A stretch of 64,000 nt of DNA from Chlorohelix sp037138995 (GCF_037138995.1 NZ_JBAXHI010000002.1:1-64000), one strand, 5' to 3'. Positions 51,914-61,774 are shown, counted from the stretch's first letter. Translations and numbers: made by a program. The notes: generated by a model not told the origin, from the sequence alone.

Positions 51914-54409
51914 TTATTGCCAGTCGGTTTTAGTTGGACCTTTAAGGTCAACTTTCAGGAAGCGATCCAGTAATTTGTAGCGCCAAATAATTTGCATAAT
52001 CACCGCCCACAGAACCGCCAACCCTCCTAGCATCAAATAATCCACCCACGGTAAAACTTGTAGATTAAAAATCTTACGAAGTGGGTCAACTAAAATTATT
52101 ACGAAATAAGCGACGAGAATTGCCCCTGCTAATATTGTAGGTCGCCAATCGCCGCTAAGTCTATCGCCTCCTACAAAGATTTTAAGGGGCGGTTGGGCAA
52201 ATATCACCAGCAGCAAGCCACAATACAGGGTAAAAGTCACCAGACCGCTCTGGGCAACTGGAACCACAGATTTGATTACATCAAGTAGTTGGAAATCACC
52301 GGCTATTGATTCGAGCTGGAAATAACAATAGCCAATATAAATGGCTAGTGATGCTAGGCTAAGCATAAAACAGGCTGGGATTACGTAGTGGAGGAGGGGA
52401 AATATAGTGCTACCCCGCTGTGAAGTTCCTGAAGGCGCCCAGAGAGCTAGTCCAAAAACCGGAATACCTACCGTGAGTAAAACAAAAATAGAGCTTTGAG
52501 TTGGTGTAAAGGGGAAAAACTCGATTCCCAGAATAAGACCGGTATAGATTATTAAAAGGGTTACAAACAGTACCCGCACCAAAAATAGCTTTAAAATATC
52601 CTGCATTCCATTGCGGATACGGTTGCCTTCCCGGAAAGCATGAGGCAAAGCCGCAAAAGAATCCCCCAGTAGCACCACATCAGCTACGCTTCGGGTAGCC
52701 TGGCTACCACTTTCCATAGCAATTCCTAGGTTAGCTTTTTTTAAGGACAAAACATCGTTTACGCCATCCCCAATCATTGCCACATAATGCCCGTGGCTTC
52801 GTAAGGCGCTTACCAGAATTTCTTTTTGTTGAGGGCGAATGCGCCCAAAAATGGTGGTTTCCTCGGCTATATCGCTTAGCTGCGATTGGCTTAAATTGTC
52901 CAGTTCGGGACCTGAAATGGTTTTAATACTCGTCGGTAGTCCCGCTTGGATTGCCAGCGCTGCGACGGTCTGAGGGTTATCGCCTGAGATAATTTTTACC
53001 TGTATGCCCTCAGCAGCAAAAGCAGCTAGGGTCTCTTTGGCTTCAGCCCGCAATATATCGTGAAACCAAAGTACACCTAGGGGAATGAGAGAAGGTAAAA
53101 CCGGGGAACCGTTCTCAAAGAGGGGGCAGAGATGGGGAGAGTATGCCAACAGCAATACCCGAAGCCCCTGCTCGGTTCCTGTGTCAATTAGGTACTGGAT
53201 TTCAGTAGTTATGCTTACAGAAGCGGTTAGATTTTCGGGGGCGCCAAGCGCATACACGCCCCTAAGTTCAGACTGCTCAAATGCTAAAGCGCTCCACTTG
53301 CGTTCTGAGGAAAAAGGCACATGTTCAAGAAAGGGATAAGGGCTACCGCCACACCCCGTTTTAATGGCTTCGTTGGTTTTATTACCTGCCGGAGTACTGG
53401 CAGCATAAATCCCTGCAATGCGCTTTAATTCGGTTTCACTTACTTCCAAAGGAAAAAGTGAATGTAGCTGGATTTGATTTGAAGTTAAAGTGCCGGTTTT
53501 ATCTAGGCATAAAATATCTACATTACTTAGTGACTCGACCGCATTGGCTTGCTGAATTAATGCCCCCTTACCAGCGATTCGAACAGCCCCGATGGCATAA
53601 GCTAAAGCTATCATCATAAATAAGCCGTTTGGCACCAACCCAGCCAATACCGCAGCCACTCGCACGCTATCCATCAGAGGCAATTCCAATAAAATGGTTT
53701 GGGCTATCAGGATAATTGTAAAAAGGGCTACCAAAATTATTAGAATTTTTATTACTAGGTTGACTTCAATCTGCAAAGGGGTCAGCACCCGGCGAAAGGC
53801 TTTGGCGCCTGCGGTAATCTGATTGGCTAGGCTATCCCCACCGACCTTTTCAGTCTCGTAAGCAGCCGAACCAGTAACGCAGAAGCTACCAGAGTAAACC
53901 TTATCTCCGGCTCTCTTTTTGATTAAGTCTGATTCGCCGGTAAGTTGTGATTCGTCTACTTCTAGCGTGCCTTCTCCCACCATCCTACCATCTACCACAA
54001 TCTGGTCTCCAGGGGTCAGTAACAAAACATCCCCGATTACTATTTCACTAGGATCAATATTTTTTTGCTGCCCTGACCGTAATACGGTTGCTTTAGGACG
54101 GGTAAGCAGGCTGATACGGTCAAGTTTACGTTTGGCATTTATCTCCTGAATTACGTTAACTATTACGTTAATTAAAATAACACTGACCGAAACAATGGCA
54201 TCGTTGATAAGCCCTACAAAAAGCAGGAGTGCTCCGATAATGAAAATAATATTATTGATAAAAGTAAAAACATTTTCGCGGATAATTTGATCGTAAGTGC
54301 GGCTGGTTTGGATTTTGACATTGTTCCCAAGACCGTTTTTACGACGAATTTCAACTTCAGCTTCCGACAGTCCAAGGGTAGAAACTGGGGATTGGGCAGG
54401 TATATCCAT
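51914..54409 (-). CDS. P-type cation-transporting ATPase (CtpE-like)
   Basis: 831 residues from the ATG at 54409, which has AAGGAGTG upstream and starts just before the P-type cation-transporter N-domain (LGLSEAEVEIRRKNGLGNNV). A 92-residue extension to 54685 is open but atypical. Actuator: DESQLTGESD. Phosphorylation: DKTGTLTSNQ. ATP site: KIISGDNPQTV; hinge: MIGDGVNDVLSLKKANLGIA. The membrane motif GLVPNGLFMMIALAYAIGAV resembles Mycobacterium CtpE, linked to Ca2+ uptake. There is no metal-binding Cys pair, so not a copper/cadmium pump. Ion inferred. Confidence 0.9.
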   Translation of the reverse strand: MDIPAQSPVSTLGLSEAEVEIRRKNGLGNNVKIQTSRTYDQIIRENVFTFINNIIFIIGALLLFVGLINDAIVSVSVILINVIVNVIQEINAKRKLDRISLLTRPKATVLRSGQQKNIDPSEIVIGDVLLLTPGDQIVVDGRMVGEGTLEVDESQLTGESDLIKKRAGDKVYSGSFCVTGSAAYETEKVGGDSLANQITAGAKAFRRVLTPLQIEVNLVIKILIILVALFTIILIAQTILLELPLMDSVRVAAVLAGLVPNGLFMMIALAYAIGAVRIAGKGALIQQANAVESLSNVDILCLDKTGTLTSNQIQLHSLFPLEVSETELKRIAGIYAASTPAGNKTNEAIKTGCGGSPYPFLEHVPFSSERKWSALAFEQSELRGVYALGAPENLTASVSITTEIQYLIDTGTEQGLRVLLLAYSPHLCPLFENGSPVLPSLIPLGVLWFHDILRAEAKETLAAFAAEGIQVKIISGDNPQTVAALAIQAGLPTSIKTISGPELDNLSQSQLSDIAEETTIFGRIRPQQKEILVSALRSHGHYVAMIGDGVNDVLSLKKANLGIAMESGSQATRSVADVVLLGDSFAALPHAFREGNRIRNGMQDILKLFLVRVLFVTLLIIYTGLILGIEFFPFTPTQSSIFVLLTVGIPVFGLALWAPSGTSQRGSTIFPLLHYVIPACFMLSLASLAIYIGYCYFQLESIAGDFQLLDVIKSVVPVAQSGLVTFTLYCGLLLVIFAQPPLKIFVGGDRLSGDWRPTILAGAILVAYFVIILVDPLRKIFNLQVLPWVDYLMLGGLAVLWAVIMQIIWRYKLLDRFLKVDLKGPTKTDWQ

Positions 54410-54732
54410 ACTTAAAGCACTCCTTAAGGATTTGGATCGAAATACAAGGTTTAGGGTTGCTGCCACACGGTTAATTAGTAGCCAGACAGACTTTACCTTA
54501 TATTTGGGTGAAACCTTCTCTTTTTCAATTATACAATCTTTCTCAGAGTTTGGCTGATGTCCTGAGACTAGGGTCAGGTCTGATACCGTTGGTGAACTAA
54601 AAAGGGCATTCTTTGCTAAAATAGCTGGAGTGAAAAAGAAAGAATATCGTCCGCAAGTAGTAAGAAAATGTTCCTCCAACCACAAAAGATTGAAGATTAT
54701 CGGCTACTCGATAAAGGAAGAGAACGGGAAGA

Positions 54733-55194
54733 ATGGGCGAAGGTATCCATCGCACCAAGATTGATGAAGTTGTAGAAGCCTTTATTGTGTACGACCCAAA
54801 TTTGGGTAAAGAGCGCCGCAAAAGTTACAGTGAATTTGTAACAGATTTCTCCAGCGGGGAAACGAGCATTTCCCAAAAATTCGAATCGCTCCGAATAATG
54901 TTTAAAGATTTCCACCCTGAAACAAAGCCGATTTTGTGGCGAGTGTTGATACTTCAGGCACATTTGTATCAAGCCTTCCGCACAGCCTCTGATTCAAATC
55001 GTCCTGATTCGGTGCATAAAAAGAAACTCACCGTAACAAATTTCTCGTTTCCCAAACAATACAGCTTCTATTGGCTATGGGTTAAAGAAGAATCGAAAGA
55101 GCAAGAGCGTATGCGCGAACCTTTTAAGGTTGCCGAGCAATATTTGAAAAATCGTTTGTTCGATGGAATGTATATTCAAGGCGATACGGTGTAG
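54733..55194 (+). CDS. Hypothetical cytoplasmic protein
   Basis: 153 residues, charged, without signal or membrane segment. GGGAAGA lies before the ATG. Aromatic-rich segments (FPKQYSFYWLWVKEESKEQE) and PETKPILWRVLILQAHLYQA suggest a compact alpha fold. I do not recognise the family. It diverges from the P-type ATPase and precedes the CapA gene by about 100 bases. Confidence 0.65.
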   Translation: MGEGIHRTKIDEVVEAFIVYDPNLGKERRKSYSEFVTDFSSGETSISQKFESLRIMFKDFHPETKPILWRVLILQAHLYQAFRTASDSNRPDSVHKKKLTVTNFSFPKQYSFYWLWVKEESKEQERMREPFKVAEQYLKNRLFDGMYIQGDTV

Positions 55195-55297
55195 TTGAAA
55201 ACCAATGCCGGATTGGCGCACAAGGATAATTGAAGATTTCGTTTTTATTGATGTAAGATAGACATAAGAGCGTGAATTAACAACTACGCCGGGATTT

Positions 55298-57052
55298 ATG
55301 AGTATTATGCGTAATGATATTCTGAAAAAAGCAGGAATAGGTTTTGCATCGCTGCTGTTGTACTTGTTGGCAGGGATTGCTTTATGGTTTAGCGCGTACC
55401 ATCCAAAAGCCCATGCTGAACCGCTATTACCTCAGCCTGATGCTCAAGTCACTTTGTTAGCGGTGGGGGATGTGATGTTGGGCAGGGATGTGGCATTATC
55501 TTCTGCAATATCGCCTGAGAAAAGCGACTATCCCTTTGCGGTTATGCCAAAGCTGAGGAAGGGCGTTGATTTGGTTTTTGGCAACCTTGAGTCGCCTATA
55601 GTTGCGCCTGAGAACCGTTCAAATGCTAGTTCAGGTGGCTATCTTTTCCCGGCTGATTCTGAATCTGCGGGCGCATTAAAACGAAACGGCTTTGATATTG
55701 TCACGCTTGCCAATAATCACAGCCTTGATTATGGAAGGGCGGGTCTGCAAGATACTATTAACAGCTTAAAGTCTGCGGGGGTGGCGTATGTTGGAGCAGG
55801 TGAGGATGCCGCAACGGCAAATCAGACTGTGTATATGGAGCGGAACGGTTTGAGGCTGGCGTTTATTGCTGCTACTTCGGTTTATCCTACCGGGCTGGAT
55901 GGGCTACAAGCATCTAATTCTCCGGTGGCATTGCTTGAACCGCAAAAGATACTTGGTGCTATTAAAGAAGCGCGTACACAGGCTGACGTGGTAATTGTAG
56001 CTTTGCATTGGGGCGATGAGTATAATTCGTCGGCTTCTACAACCCAACGCGATTTTGCTGCACAGGCTTCTGAAGCAGGGGCAGACCTTATTATAGGCGC
56101 ACATTCGCATGTGGTTGGCGATTTTGAGGTTATTACGCATACTTTTGTGGCATATAGTCTCGGCAACTTTGTGTTTGACAGTCGTTTTCCGCCCGAAACC
56201 CGCCAAAGCGCAGGACTTTACATAAAGTTGGATAAGCGGGGAGTATCCGCTGTGTCTGCTGTTCCACTTAAGATAGAAGCAAACCGCCCGGATTACTATA
56301 AACCGAGTGAGCTTGAACCAACTTTTACGGCTTTTTCGGCACATTCGCTTAACTTGCCGCTTACCGAAGTGGCGTTCTGGAATGGCAGCGAGTGGCGAAC
56401 TGCTCCCGCGCTTGCCTATATGCGTGATTCTACAGCCGATAAGGCGAGTTTGCCCGTTTCAAGAACCGTTCAAGTCAGGGATATTGTGGCAGACAAGGGC
56501 GGTTATACCACCGGACGCGCCGTTGAGGATTTCAGCAAGGAATTGCAAACGGACGAACGGCTTGAGTTGAAGAATGGCACGCTACGGGTGTGGCGGTTTG
56601 GTTTGAATATCTCAGGCTGGAAATTGATTTGGGAAAGCAAAGCGGGCTGGCAAGTTGAACATTTTGATTTTGGAGATGCGGACGAGGATGGCAGACCTGA
56701 ATTGATGTTCAGCATGTGGAAAAACGATGGATGGGATGATGTAGGGCAATATCGCAGCCACCCGTTTGTTTACGGCTGGAGAAGGGATGCTTTTCGCCCT
56801 GTTTGGGCAGGCTCCGCGTTGGCAGACCCTATCAGGGAATTTGCGCTGGCTGACCTTGCCGACGATGGCGGAAACGAACTGGTAGCGCTTGAGGGGAATT
56901 ATTCGGATGAACGCACTACTCCGGCGCGTTATCTTACAATTTGGCGTTGGATGGGTTGGGGTTATGAGTTGCTATATCGAAGTGAAGTCGGTAACTTTAC
57001 GGCTTTATCTACGCTTCTGGGTCAGCCTTATGTGTATTACAGGCATAATTGA
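55298..57052 (+). CDS. CapA-family protein with C-terminal VCBS/FG-GAP-like region
   Basis: 584 residues. A membrane anchor or signal sequence (about 12-32) leads to a CapA metallophosphatase-like domain (about 50-330): LLAVGDVMLGRDVA, VFGNLESPIV, VTLANNHSLDYG, VALHWGDEYNSS, IGAHSHVVGDFE and VAYSLGNFVFD. CapA proteins act in poly-gamma-glutamate synthesis or as surface phosphoesterases. The C-terminal part has two Asp-rich calcium-loop-like repeats (FGDADEDGRPELMF and ALADLADDGGNELVAL), as in VCBS/FG-GAP propellers. No pgsB/C genes adjoin. It precedes a DUF3160 lipoprotein by nine bases. Confidence 0.88.
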   Translation: MSIMRNDILKKAGIGFASLLLYLLAGIALWFSAYHPKAHAEPLLPQPDAQVTLLAVGDVMLGRDVALSSAISPEKSDYPFAVMPKLRKGVDLVFGNLESPIVAPENRSNASSGGYLFPADSESAGALKRNGFDIVTLANNHSLDYGRAGLQDTINSLKSAGVAYVGAGEDAATANQTVYMERNGLRLAFIAATSVYPTGLDGLQASNSPVALLEPQKILGAIKEARTQADVVIVALHWGDEYNSSASTTQRDFAAQASEAGADLIIGAHSHVVGDFEVITHTFVAYSLGNFVFDSRFPPETRQSAGLYIKLDKRGVSAVSAVPLKIEANRPDYYKPSELEPTFTAFSAHSLNLPLTEVAFWNGSEWRTAPALAYMRDSTADKASLPVSRTVQVRDIVADKGGYTTGRAVEDFSKELQTDERLELKNGTLRVWRFGLNISGWKLIWESKAGWQVEHFDFGDADEDGRPELMFSMWKNDGWDDVGQYRSHPFVYGWRRDAFRPVWAGSALADPIREFALADLADDGGNELVALEGNYSDERTTPARYLTIWRWMGWGYELLYRSEVGNFTALSTLLGQPYVYYRHN

Positions 57053-57061
57053 AAGGAACAG

Positions 57062-59380
57062 ATGCTTATGAGTGACCGAAACAGATTGCTAAAACTTTAC
57101 GGTTTATTTGGGTTGGTAGCTTTGCTGCTGAATTTGCTGCTGGCGGCTTGCGGTGATGCTACCCCTACCTCAGCGGGTGCAAGCCAAACCGGGGCGGGTC
57201 TTTCGTTTCTATTTAACAAAACGCCCACTCCTACCACTGCGGCGGTTACCACTGAGACGACTGCTGCTGCCACAACGCAAGCTACAACTCCAAGTCAACT
57301 CACAACCGTTGCAACTACCACCACCGCTGCGGCTACTCCGGTTGTGGTTCAACGCTATAACCCGAATTTTGCCGCTTACAAAGAACAACCCTCGACCATT
57401 AAACCGAACTTTCCTGCGTATAGTGTAAGTTCCGGGTTATCGAATGTGACTAACATTGCGGACTTTAAGCTGAGTGATGCTCAGAAGAAGCTGATTGAGC
57501 AGAATTATTTTGCAGTGGAACCGGCTCAATTCAAGCAATTTTTCCAAGCATACGAAAGTTTCCGCTATGACCAGATTCCAACTTATATCTCTACCGACAG
57601 CGTGGCGCATGTTTATCATTTGCTGTTTGATAAGCTGTTGCGCGATACCGAGCGAAACTTTTTGATTAAAGACCTAATCGGGCTTACCACCGCGCTATAT
57701 GATGCCTCGCTGGCGCAGTACAATGACCTCAAGGGTACGGCGTTGGAAGGGGCGGTAACTCGCAACGTGGCTTTTACGGCGGTAGCTCGTAAACTGGCAG
57801 AACCCAAAGCGGCTTTGAATTCGCTTCCTGATTCTGCCGCTAAATTGGTGGATGCCGAAATGAAGCTGATTGACGGGACAGGCGGGTTTGCGCTCAGCCC
57901 TATTATGGGTAGTGACTATCAAGAAGATTACAGCCAGTATATCCCTCGTGGACATTACACTATTTCGGAGGAGTTGAAGAATTATTTCAGGGGGATGATG
58001 TGGATTGGGCGCATGAATTTCAGGCTCAAGAATGACAGTGAAACTCAATCCGCTTTGCTGCTATCACAGGCAATTCTAAACGGTAAGTTTGGTAATCAGA
58101 AGGCGAGAGACCTTTGGCTACTGATTTATGAGCCAACCGCTTTTTTTGTGGGTTCTTCGGATGACCTAACCTATTTGGATTATGCCAATCTGGCAACTGC
58201 AATTTGGAGTGAGAGCAGTTTAAAAGACTTAAAGACGTTTGCCGATGCTACAAAGTTCGCGCAGTTCAAAAAATCGGCGGATACGCTGCCGCCTCCCAAG
58301 ATTAATTCGATGTACACGCTGATAACCGAATCGCAGGAAACCCAGATTAAGGGTATGCGTTTGATGGGGCAACGCTTTACGCTGGATGCTTATATTTTCC
58401 AGAACCTTATTTGGCGAAGGGTAGGCACTTTGGAAAAACCGCGTGATTTGCCAAAGGGCTTGGATGTGTTCGCCGCTTTCGGTAGCGAGCAAGCGCAGAA
58501 GCTTTTGCAGCAAGCAGGCGAAACCAATTTTGCCAATTTCTCTACCCAGTTGGACAAGGTAAAAACGCAAGTTGCCGCTATCAGCAACGATACATGGACT
58601 CAGAATCTTTATTGGGGTTGGCTGTATAATCTCAAGCCTTTGGTCGAAAAGCGCGGGACTGGCTATCCAAAATATATGCAAAACGAGTTGTGGCAGCGCA
58701 AGCAGCTTGTTACGGGGTTGGCAAGTTGGACGGAATTAAAGCACGATACTATCCTCTACGCAAAGCAAGTTTATGCGGAACGTGGGGGCGGTCCGGAAGA
58801 TTTACCAACTGGCTTTGTAGAGACTGAACCAGCTTTCTATGCGCGTATGGCGGCGTTGGCACAACTCACCCGCACCGGGCTTGAGCAACGCAACCTGATT
58901 GATAAGTCCAATGCGGATGTGTTGCAGCGGTTGGAAAAAACTGCCCTGACTCTCAAGACTATTGCCGAGAAAGAGCTAACCAACCAGAAGCTTACCAATG
59001 ATGAAGTTATCTTTATCGCGTATTGGGGCGCTACTATTGAGAGTTATACACTGGAAGCCGCCGATGCCGATGCTACCGGACGCAAGTATATTGACAAGCA
59101 GGATGCGGCATTAGTAGCCGATGTTGCTACCGGGTTGCAGGAGGTATTGACCGAAGCTACAGGGCGTGTAAATCTTATTTATGTGGTTGTGCCGATAAAC
59201 GGTAAAGTCATATTGACCAAAGGGGCAGTGTATAGCCAATACGAGTTTACAGTTAAACCTAACGAACGTTTAACTGATGCAGCATGGCAGCAACGCCTAA
59301 ATGAAGGGAAAGCTCCTGCTCTTGAGGATTGGAAGAAGAGTTATATTGCGCCTGGTGTAGCGATACAACCCGCGCCCTGA
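57062..59380 (+). CDS. DUF3160 lipoprotein with Thr-rich linker
   Basis: 772 residues. A signal peptide ends in lipobox LLAAC (Cys about 30). A Thr/Ala-rich linker spans about 55-97, then a large helical DUF3160 region (YISTDSVAHVYHLLFDKLLR, LLIYEPTAFFVGSSDDLTYL, FMGQRFTLDAYIFQ-like RLMGQRFTLDAYIFQNLIWR, SWTELKHDTILYAKQVYAER). The family is extracellular and uncharacterised. AAAGGA lies before the ATG at 57062; an ATG two codons on is possible. It is co-transcribed with the CapA gene, so both may act on the envelope. Confidence 0.87.
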   Translation: MLMSDRNRLLKLYGLFGLVALLLNLLLAACGDATPTSAGASQTGAGLSFLFNKTPTPTTAAVTTETTAAATTQATTPSQLTTVATTTTAAATPVVVQRYNPNFAAYKEQPSTIKPNFPAYSVSSGLSNVTNIADFKLSDAQKKLIEQNYFAVEPAQFKQFFQAYESFRYDQIPTYISTDSVAHVYHLLFDKLLRDTERNFLIKDLIGLTTALYDASLAQYNDLKGTALEGAVTRNVAFTAVARKLAEPKAALNSLPDSAAKLVDAEMKLIDGTGGFALSPIMGSDYQEDYSQYIPRGHYTISEELKNYFRGMMWIGRMNFRLKNDSETQSALLLSQAILNGKFGNQKARDLWLLIYEPTAFFVGSSDDLTYLDYANLATAIWSESSLKDLKTFADATKFAQFKKSADTLPPPKINSMYTLITESQETQIKGMRLMGQRFTLDAYIFQNLIWRRVGTLEKPRDLPKGLDVFAAFGSEQAQKLLQQAGETNFANFSTQLDKVKTQVAAISNDTWTQNLYWGWLYNLKPLVEKRGTGYPKYMQNELWQRKQLVTGLASWTELKHDTILYAKQVYAERGGGPEDLPTGFVETEPAFYARMAALAQLTRTGLEQRNLIDKSNADVLQRLEKTALTLKTIAEKELTNQKLTNDEVIFIAYWGATIESYTLEAADADATGRKYIDKQDAALVADVATGLQEVLTEATGRVNLIYVVVPINGKVILTKGAVYSQYEFTVKPNERLTDAAWQQRLNEGKAPALEDWKKSYIAPGVAIQPAP

Positions 59381-59558
59381 CAAGAATTTTACTAAAGATT
59401 TAACTAAAGCTCCGGTATCTTGAAAAAGCTTTAAAAGGGCTTGACAGAATGCCGGGGCTATTATATACTACACTCGGCTAATCAAACGAGGTTAGTCGGC
59501 TAAAAATGTATGCCTTTTTGTATTTTCCAACACCTCTTTAGGCAGGAAGGAAACTACT
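59381..59558 (+). promoter_or_regulatory. Consensus sigma-70 promoter with downstream repeat
   Basis: TTGACA (59441-59446), a 17-base spacer and TATACT (59464-59469) make the best promoter in the window. Just after it CGGCTAA (59475-59481) and TTAGTCG (59492-59498) form a near-perfect inverted repeat across the expected start site, a likely operator or 5' hairpin. It drives the 42-codon ORF at 59559. Confidence 0.7.
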
Positions 59559-59687
59559 TTGACCCATTTCGGTAATACAAACAAATATCTTGAATCGCTT
59601 TTAGCAATGCGATTGTGGGGTTATATCGAAAAGCCGGTCAAATTGGTTGACTTTACCTGTTTCCGTTCAGCCTATTACATCCGGTAA
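59559..59687 (+). CDS. 42-residue ORF behind a strong promoter
   Basis: TTG start with AGGAAGGAAAC upstream, 42 codons, TAA stop. The product is moderately basic and aromatic (MRLWGYIEKPVKLVDFTCFR then SAYYIR), with one Cys and no membrane segment. I do not recognise it. The nearly perfect promoter and ribosome site argue for expression. It could be a small functional protein, a leader peptide or the stub of a lost gene. Confidence 0.5.
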   Translation: MTHFGNTNKYLESLLAMRLWGYIEKPVKLVDFTCFRSAYYIR

Positions 59688-59995
59688 TTAACCCAGAAAT
59701 TTTAATTTTAACGAGAACTTTAATCTAATAATTGGCTAATTGTGCTTTGTTTCAAGCGCATGCTTTGTGTTGCTTTGCGTCTGAATACCAACGGTATTAG
59801 GATTTTGCAGGCAATTTTAAGCAATTTTGGCACAAAGTTTTCAAGTTGAAGATATATAAACGGGGAAGTTAGCACAATTTCCTGAACTAGCCTTAACTGG
59901 GAATTTTCACCACTAGCCAACTTAATTTTCTTACTATCCGGGCTAATCTTTTTACCGGTTTATTAGGCTTGCCTTAGCAGAAAGGATGCAAAAAA
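59688..59995. other. AT-rich intergenic stretch
   Basis: About 300 bases. A minus-strand frame (59720-59920) begins with TTG and reads as basic/hydrophobic residues, but it lacks a ribosome site. No terminator or promoter stands out. Confidence 0.4.
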
Positions 59996-60190
59996 ATGCA
60001 GGATCGTAACATGGGGAGAATGGAGAGAAATGAATCCCGCCCATCTTCCGGCTGTTTGATTTCTCTCATACTCGCCTTCATTCTGATGCTTTTTATACTT
60101 GATCCTAGCATTGCGGCAACTGTAAGCTATTACGTCTTAACGTTTCTGTATAGGGCAATCGAGTGTAAAAATGGCTGCCCCGGTATTTAA
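59996..60190 (+). CDS. Small single-pass membrane protein
   Basis: 64 residues. A polar N-terminus (about 1-18) precedes one or two hydrophobic helices (GCLISLILAFILMLFILDPS, VSYYVLTFLYRAI) and a short tail with two Cys (ECKNGCPGI). AGAAAGGA is a suitable ribosome site before the ATG. Family unknown. The real start could be a few Met later (residue 6 or 9). Confidence 0.55.
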   Translation: MQDRNMGRMERNESRPSSGCLISLILAFILMLFILDPSIAATVSYYVLTFLYRAIECKNGCPGI

Positions 60191-60220
60191 GCTCAACCGG
60201 GTGTGCCAACTTAACCCCTC

Positions 60221-60371
60221 TTCGTAGGGGAATCGGAGGAAGCCGAAAAGCAAATGAAGCGAGACGGGCAGAAGGCGAAGTACCAACGCGCTGAAGCAGC
60301 TTTGCAACACGCCGAGAGAGAACGGCTGGGCAAAGCTGCGGGAGTTGGGAATAGACTCTGAAAAGCTGTAA
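60221..60371 (+). pseudogene. C-terminal remnant of a Uma2-family endonuclease gene
   Basis: The frame reads SEEAEKQMKRDGQKAKYQRA then EAALQHAERERLG, a charged helix as at the end of Uma2 (DUF820) proteins. After a one-base frameshift near 60335 it continues KLRELGIDSEKL and a TAA, the usual Uma2 ending (LRxLGIDP). The rest of the gene is absent, leaving a decayed tail. Confidence 0.6.
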
Positions 60372-60412
60372 CATAGTTTATGCTTTGCACTAGGTCTTTT
60401 TGGGTTGCTCTC

Positions 60413-61774
60413 TTATCCCTGTTCCACTTCTGCCCGGCTATATGATTTTCGAGCCTCTTTGCTTGGGACAGGCACAAATTGGTGTATTATAAAGCCAATT
60501 ATCACTACTGCCAGCAGCGTGCCAACCGCAAGTTGGTATCCAAGATTACCTACTTTTGGATCATTAGGATTGAATAGAAGTAAGGTGCTGCCCCATAACG
60601 CCGGACCAAGCACCGCTGCAAATTTTCCGGTAAGGTTGTAAAGACCCATAAATTCGCCCAATCTCTCCGGAGGTGTTAGCTCTATCATCAGGGTACGCGC
60701 CGAAACCCATGTGCTACCTAGCGCAATCCCCGCCAAGGGTCCGCCAATCCAGAAGAAAAAATCTCGCGGTGGTGTAGCTATTGCGATGATTAAAACTACT
60801 ACCCAGATTGACAACGATATATTCAAGGCTTGTTTGGAGCCGATTTTATCCGACAGAAAGCCAAATATTATTGAGCCTACCACCGCAAAAATAGTGGCAA
60901 AAGCCAGAAAGCCGTTTCGCTGGCTAGGGCTGAACCCAATCACCTCGGTTGAATAAATACCCATTGCAGTAATAACCGTATTGAGCGCATCGGAATAAAA
61001 GAAATTGGCAACTAGAAATACAAATAGTCCCGGATAAAGCATAGATTGCTTTAAGGTTCGCAGCGTTTGCGTAATGGTAGAAGTAAAAGTTAGTTTTGTT
61101 GCTTTATGCTCAACCTTATAATGCTTTTCGCGTACAAAGATAAAGCAGGGGATAGAGAATAACAGATAGAGAACTGCCGCTATAAAAAATGAATAGGAGT
61201 TTTTGGGATTGTCGCCGGACAACGCGCCAGTGCCGTAAAGCATATCTCCCAGATAACCCACGCCTAGAAAGCCGATAATCCCGCCAAAATATCCCAAGCC
61301 TACGCCCAAACCCGATACTTTACCCCAATTACTGATAGAGCTAACCGATGGTAAAAGCGAGTCGTAAAACATCAGAGCGGATTGATAGCCCACGTTGGCG
61401 ATAATGAAAAAGAGTATGCCTGAACCAAGTGACACCGCCACACCAGCCCCTAATGCGGGCGCTACGCCCATAAGAAAAAGAGCGCCGATACTTAAAATAG
61501 TCGCGCCCCCCAACCATTTCATGCGATTGCCGCCTCGATCTGAAAGTGCGCCCAATAATGGGCTAAAGATGCCGACAATCAACATTGAGATAGACATTGG
61601 CAAGGCATACCAAATATCTTCTATTTTTAGCTCATTTTTTACCCAAGCAGGAAAATAAATGCTGATAATTGACGCGCTGTAGATTGTATTTGCAAGGTCA
61701 TAAGTTGCCCATGACCACGTAGCTAGAACATTAGGTTTTTTTTCAATAGCTCGTTTCGTGGCAAGTTCCGACAC
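60413..61774 (-). CDS. UMF1-family MFS transporter (Atg22-like)
   Basis: 453 residues with about twelve membrane helices. Family signs are WATYDLANTIYSASIISIYF at the start, the MFS loop ALSDRGGNRMKWLG, NVGYQSALMFYDSLLPSVSS, KVSGLGVGLGYFGGIIGFLG and GFLSDKIGSKQAL. UMF1/Atg22 proteins are thought to export amino acids or other small solutes, but the bacterial substrates are unknown. The start region has no strong ribosome site. It lies downstream of an ABC importer on the same strand, with a terminator between. Confidence 0.9.
   Translation of the reverse strand: MSELATKRAIEKKPNVLATWSWATYDLANTIYSASIISIYFPAWVKNELKIEDIWYALPMSISMLIVGIFSPLLGALSDRGGNRMKWLGGATILSIGALFLMGVAPALGAGVAVSLGSGILFFIIANVGYQSALMFYDSLLPSVSSISNWGKVSGLGVGLGYFGGIIGFLGVGYLGDMLYGTGALSGDNPKNSYSFFIAAVLYLLFSIPCFIFVREKHYKVEHKATKLTFTSTITQTLRTLKQSMLYPGLFVFLVANFFYSDALNTVITAMGIYSTEVIGFSPSQRNGFLAFATIFAVVGSIIFGFLSDKIGSKQALNISLSIWVVVLIIAIATPPRDFFFWIGGPLAGIALGSTWVSARTLMIELTPPERLGEFMGLYNLTGKFAAVLGPALWGSTLLLFNPNDPKVGNLGYQLAVGTLLAVVIIGFIIHQFVPVPSKEARKSYSRAEVEQG

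Noticed and set aside
54410..54685. 92-residue N-terminal extension of the P-type ATPase
   Set aside because: No ribosome site, atypical residues, and AAGGAGTG sits before the ATG at 54409, where the family N-domain begins.
59720..59920. 66-codon minus-strand ORF
   Set aside because: TTG start without ribosome site, no family resemblance, and AT-rich intergenic composition.
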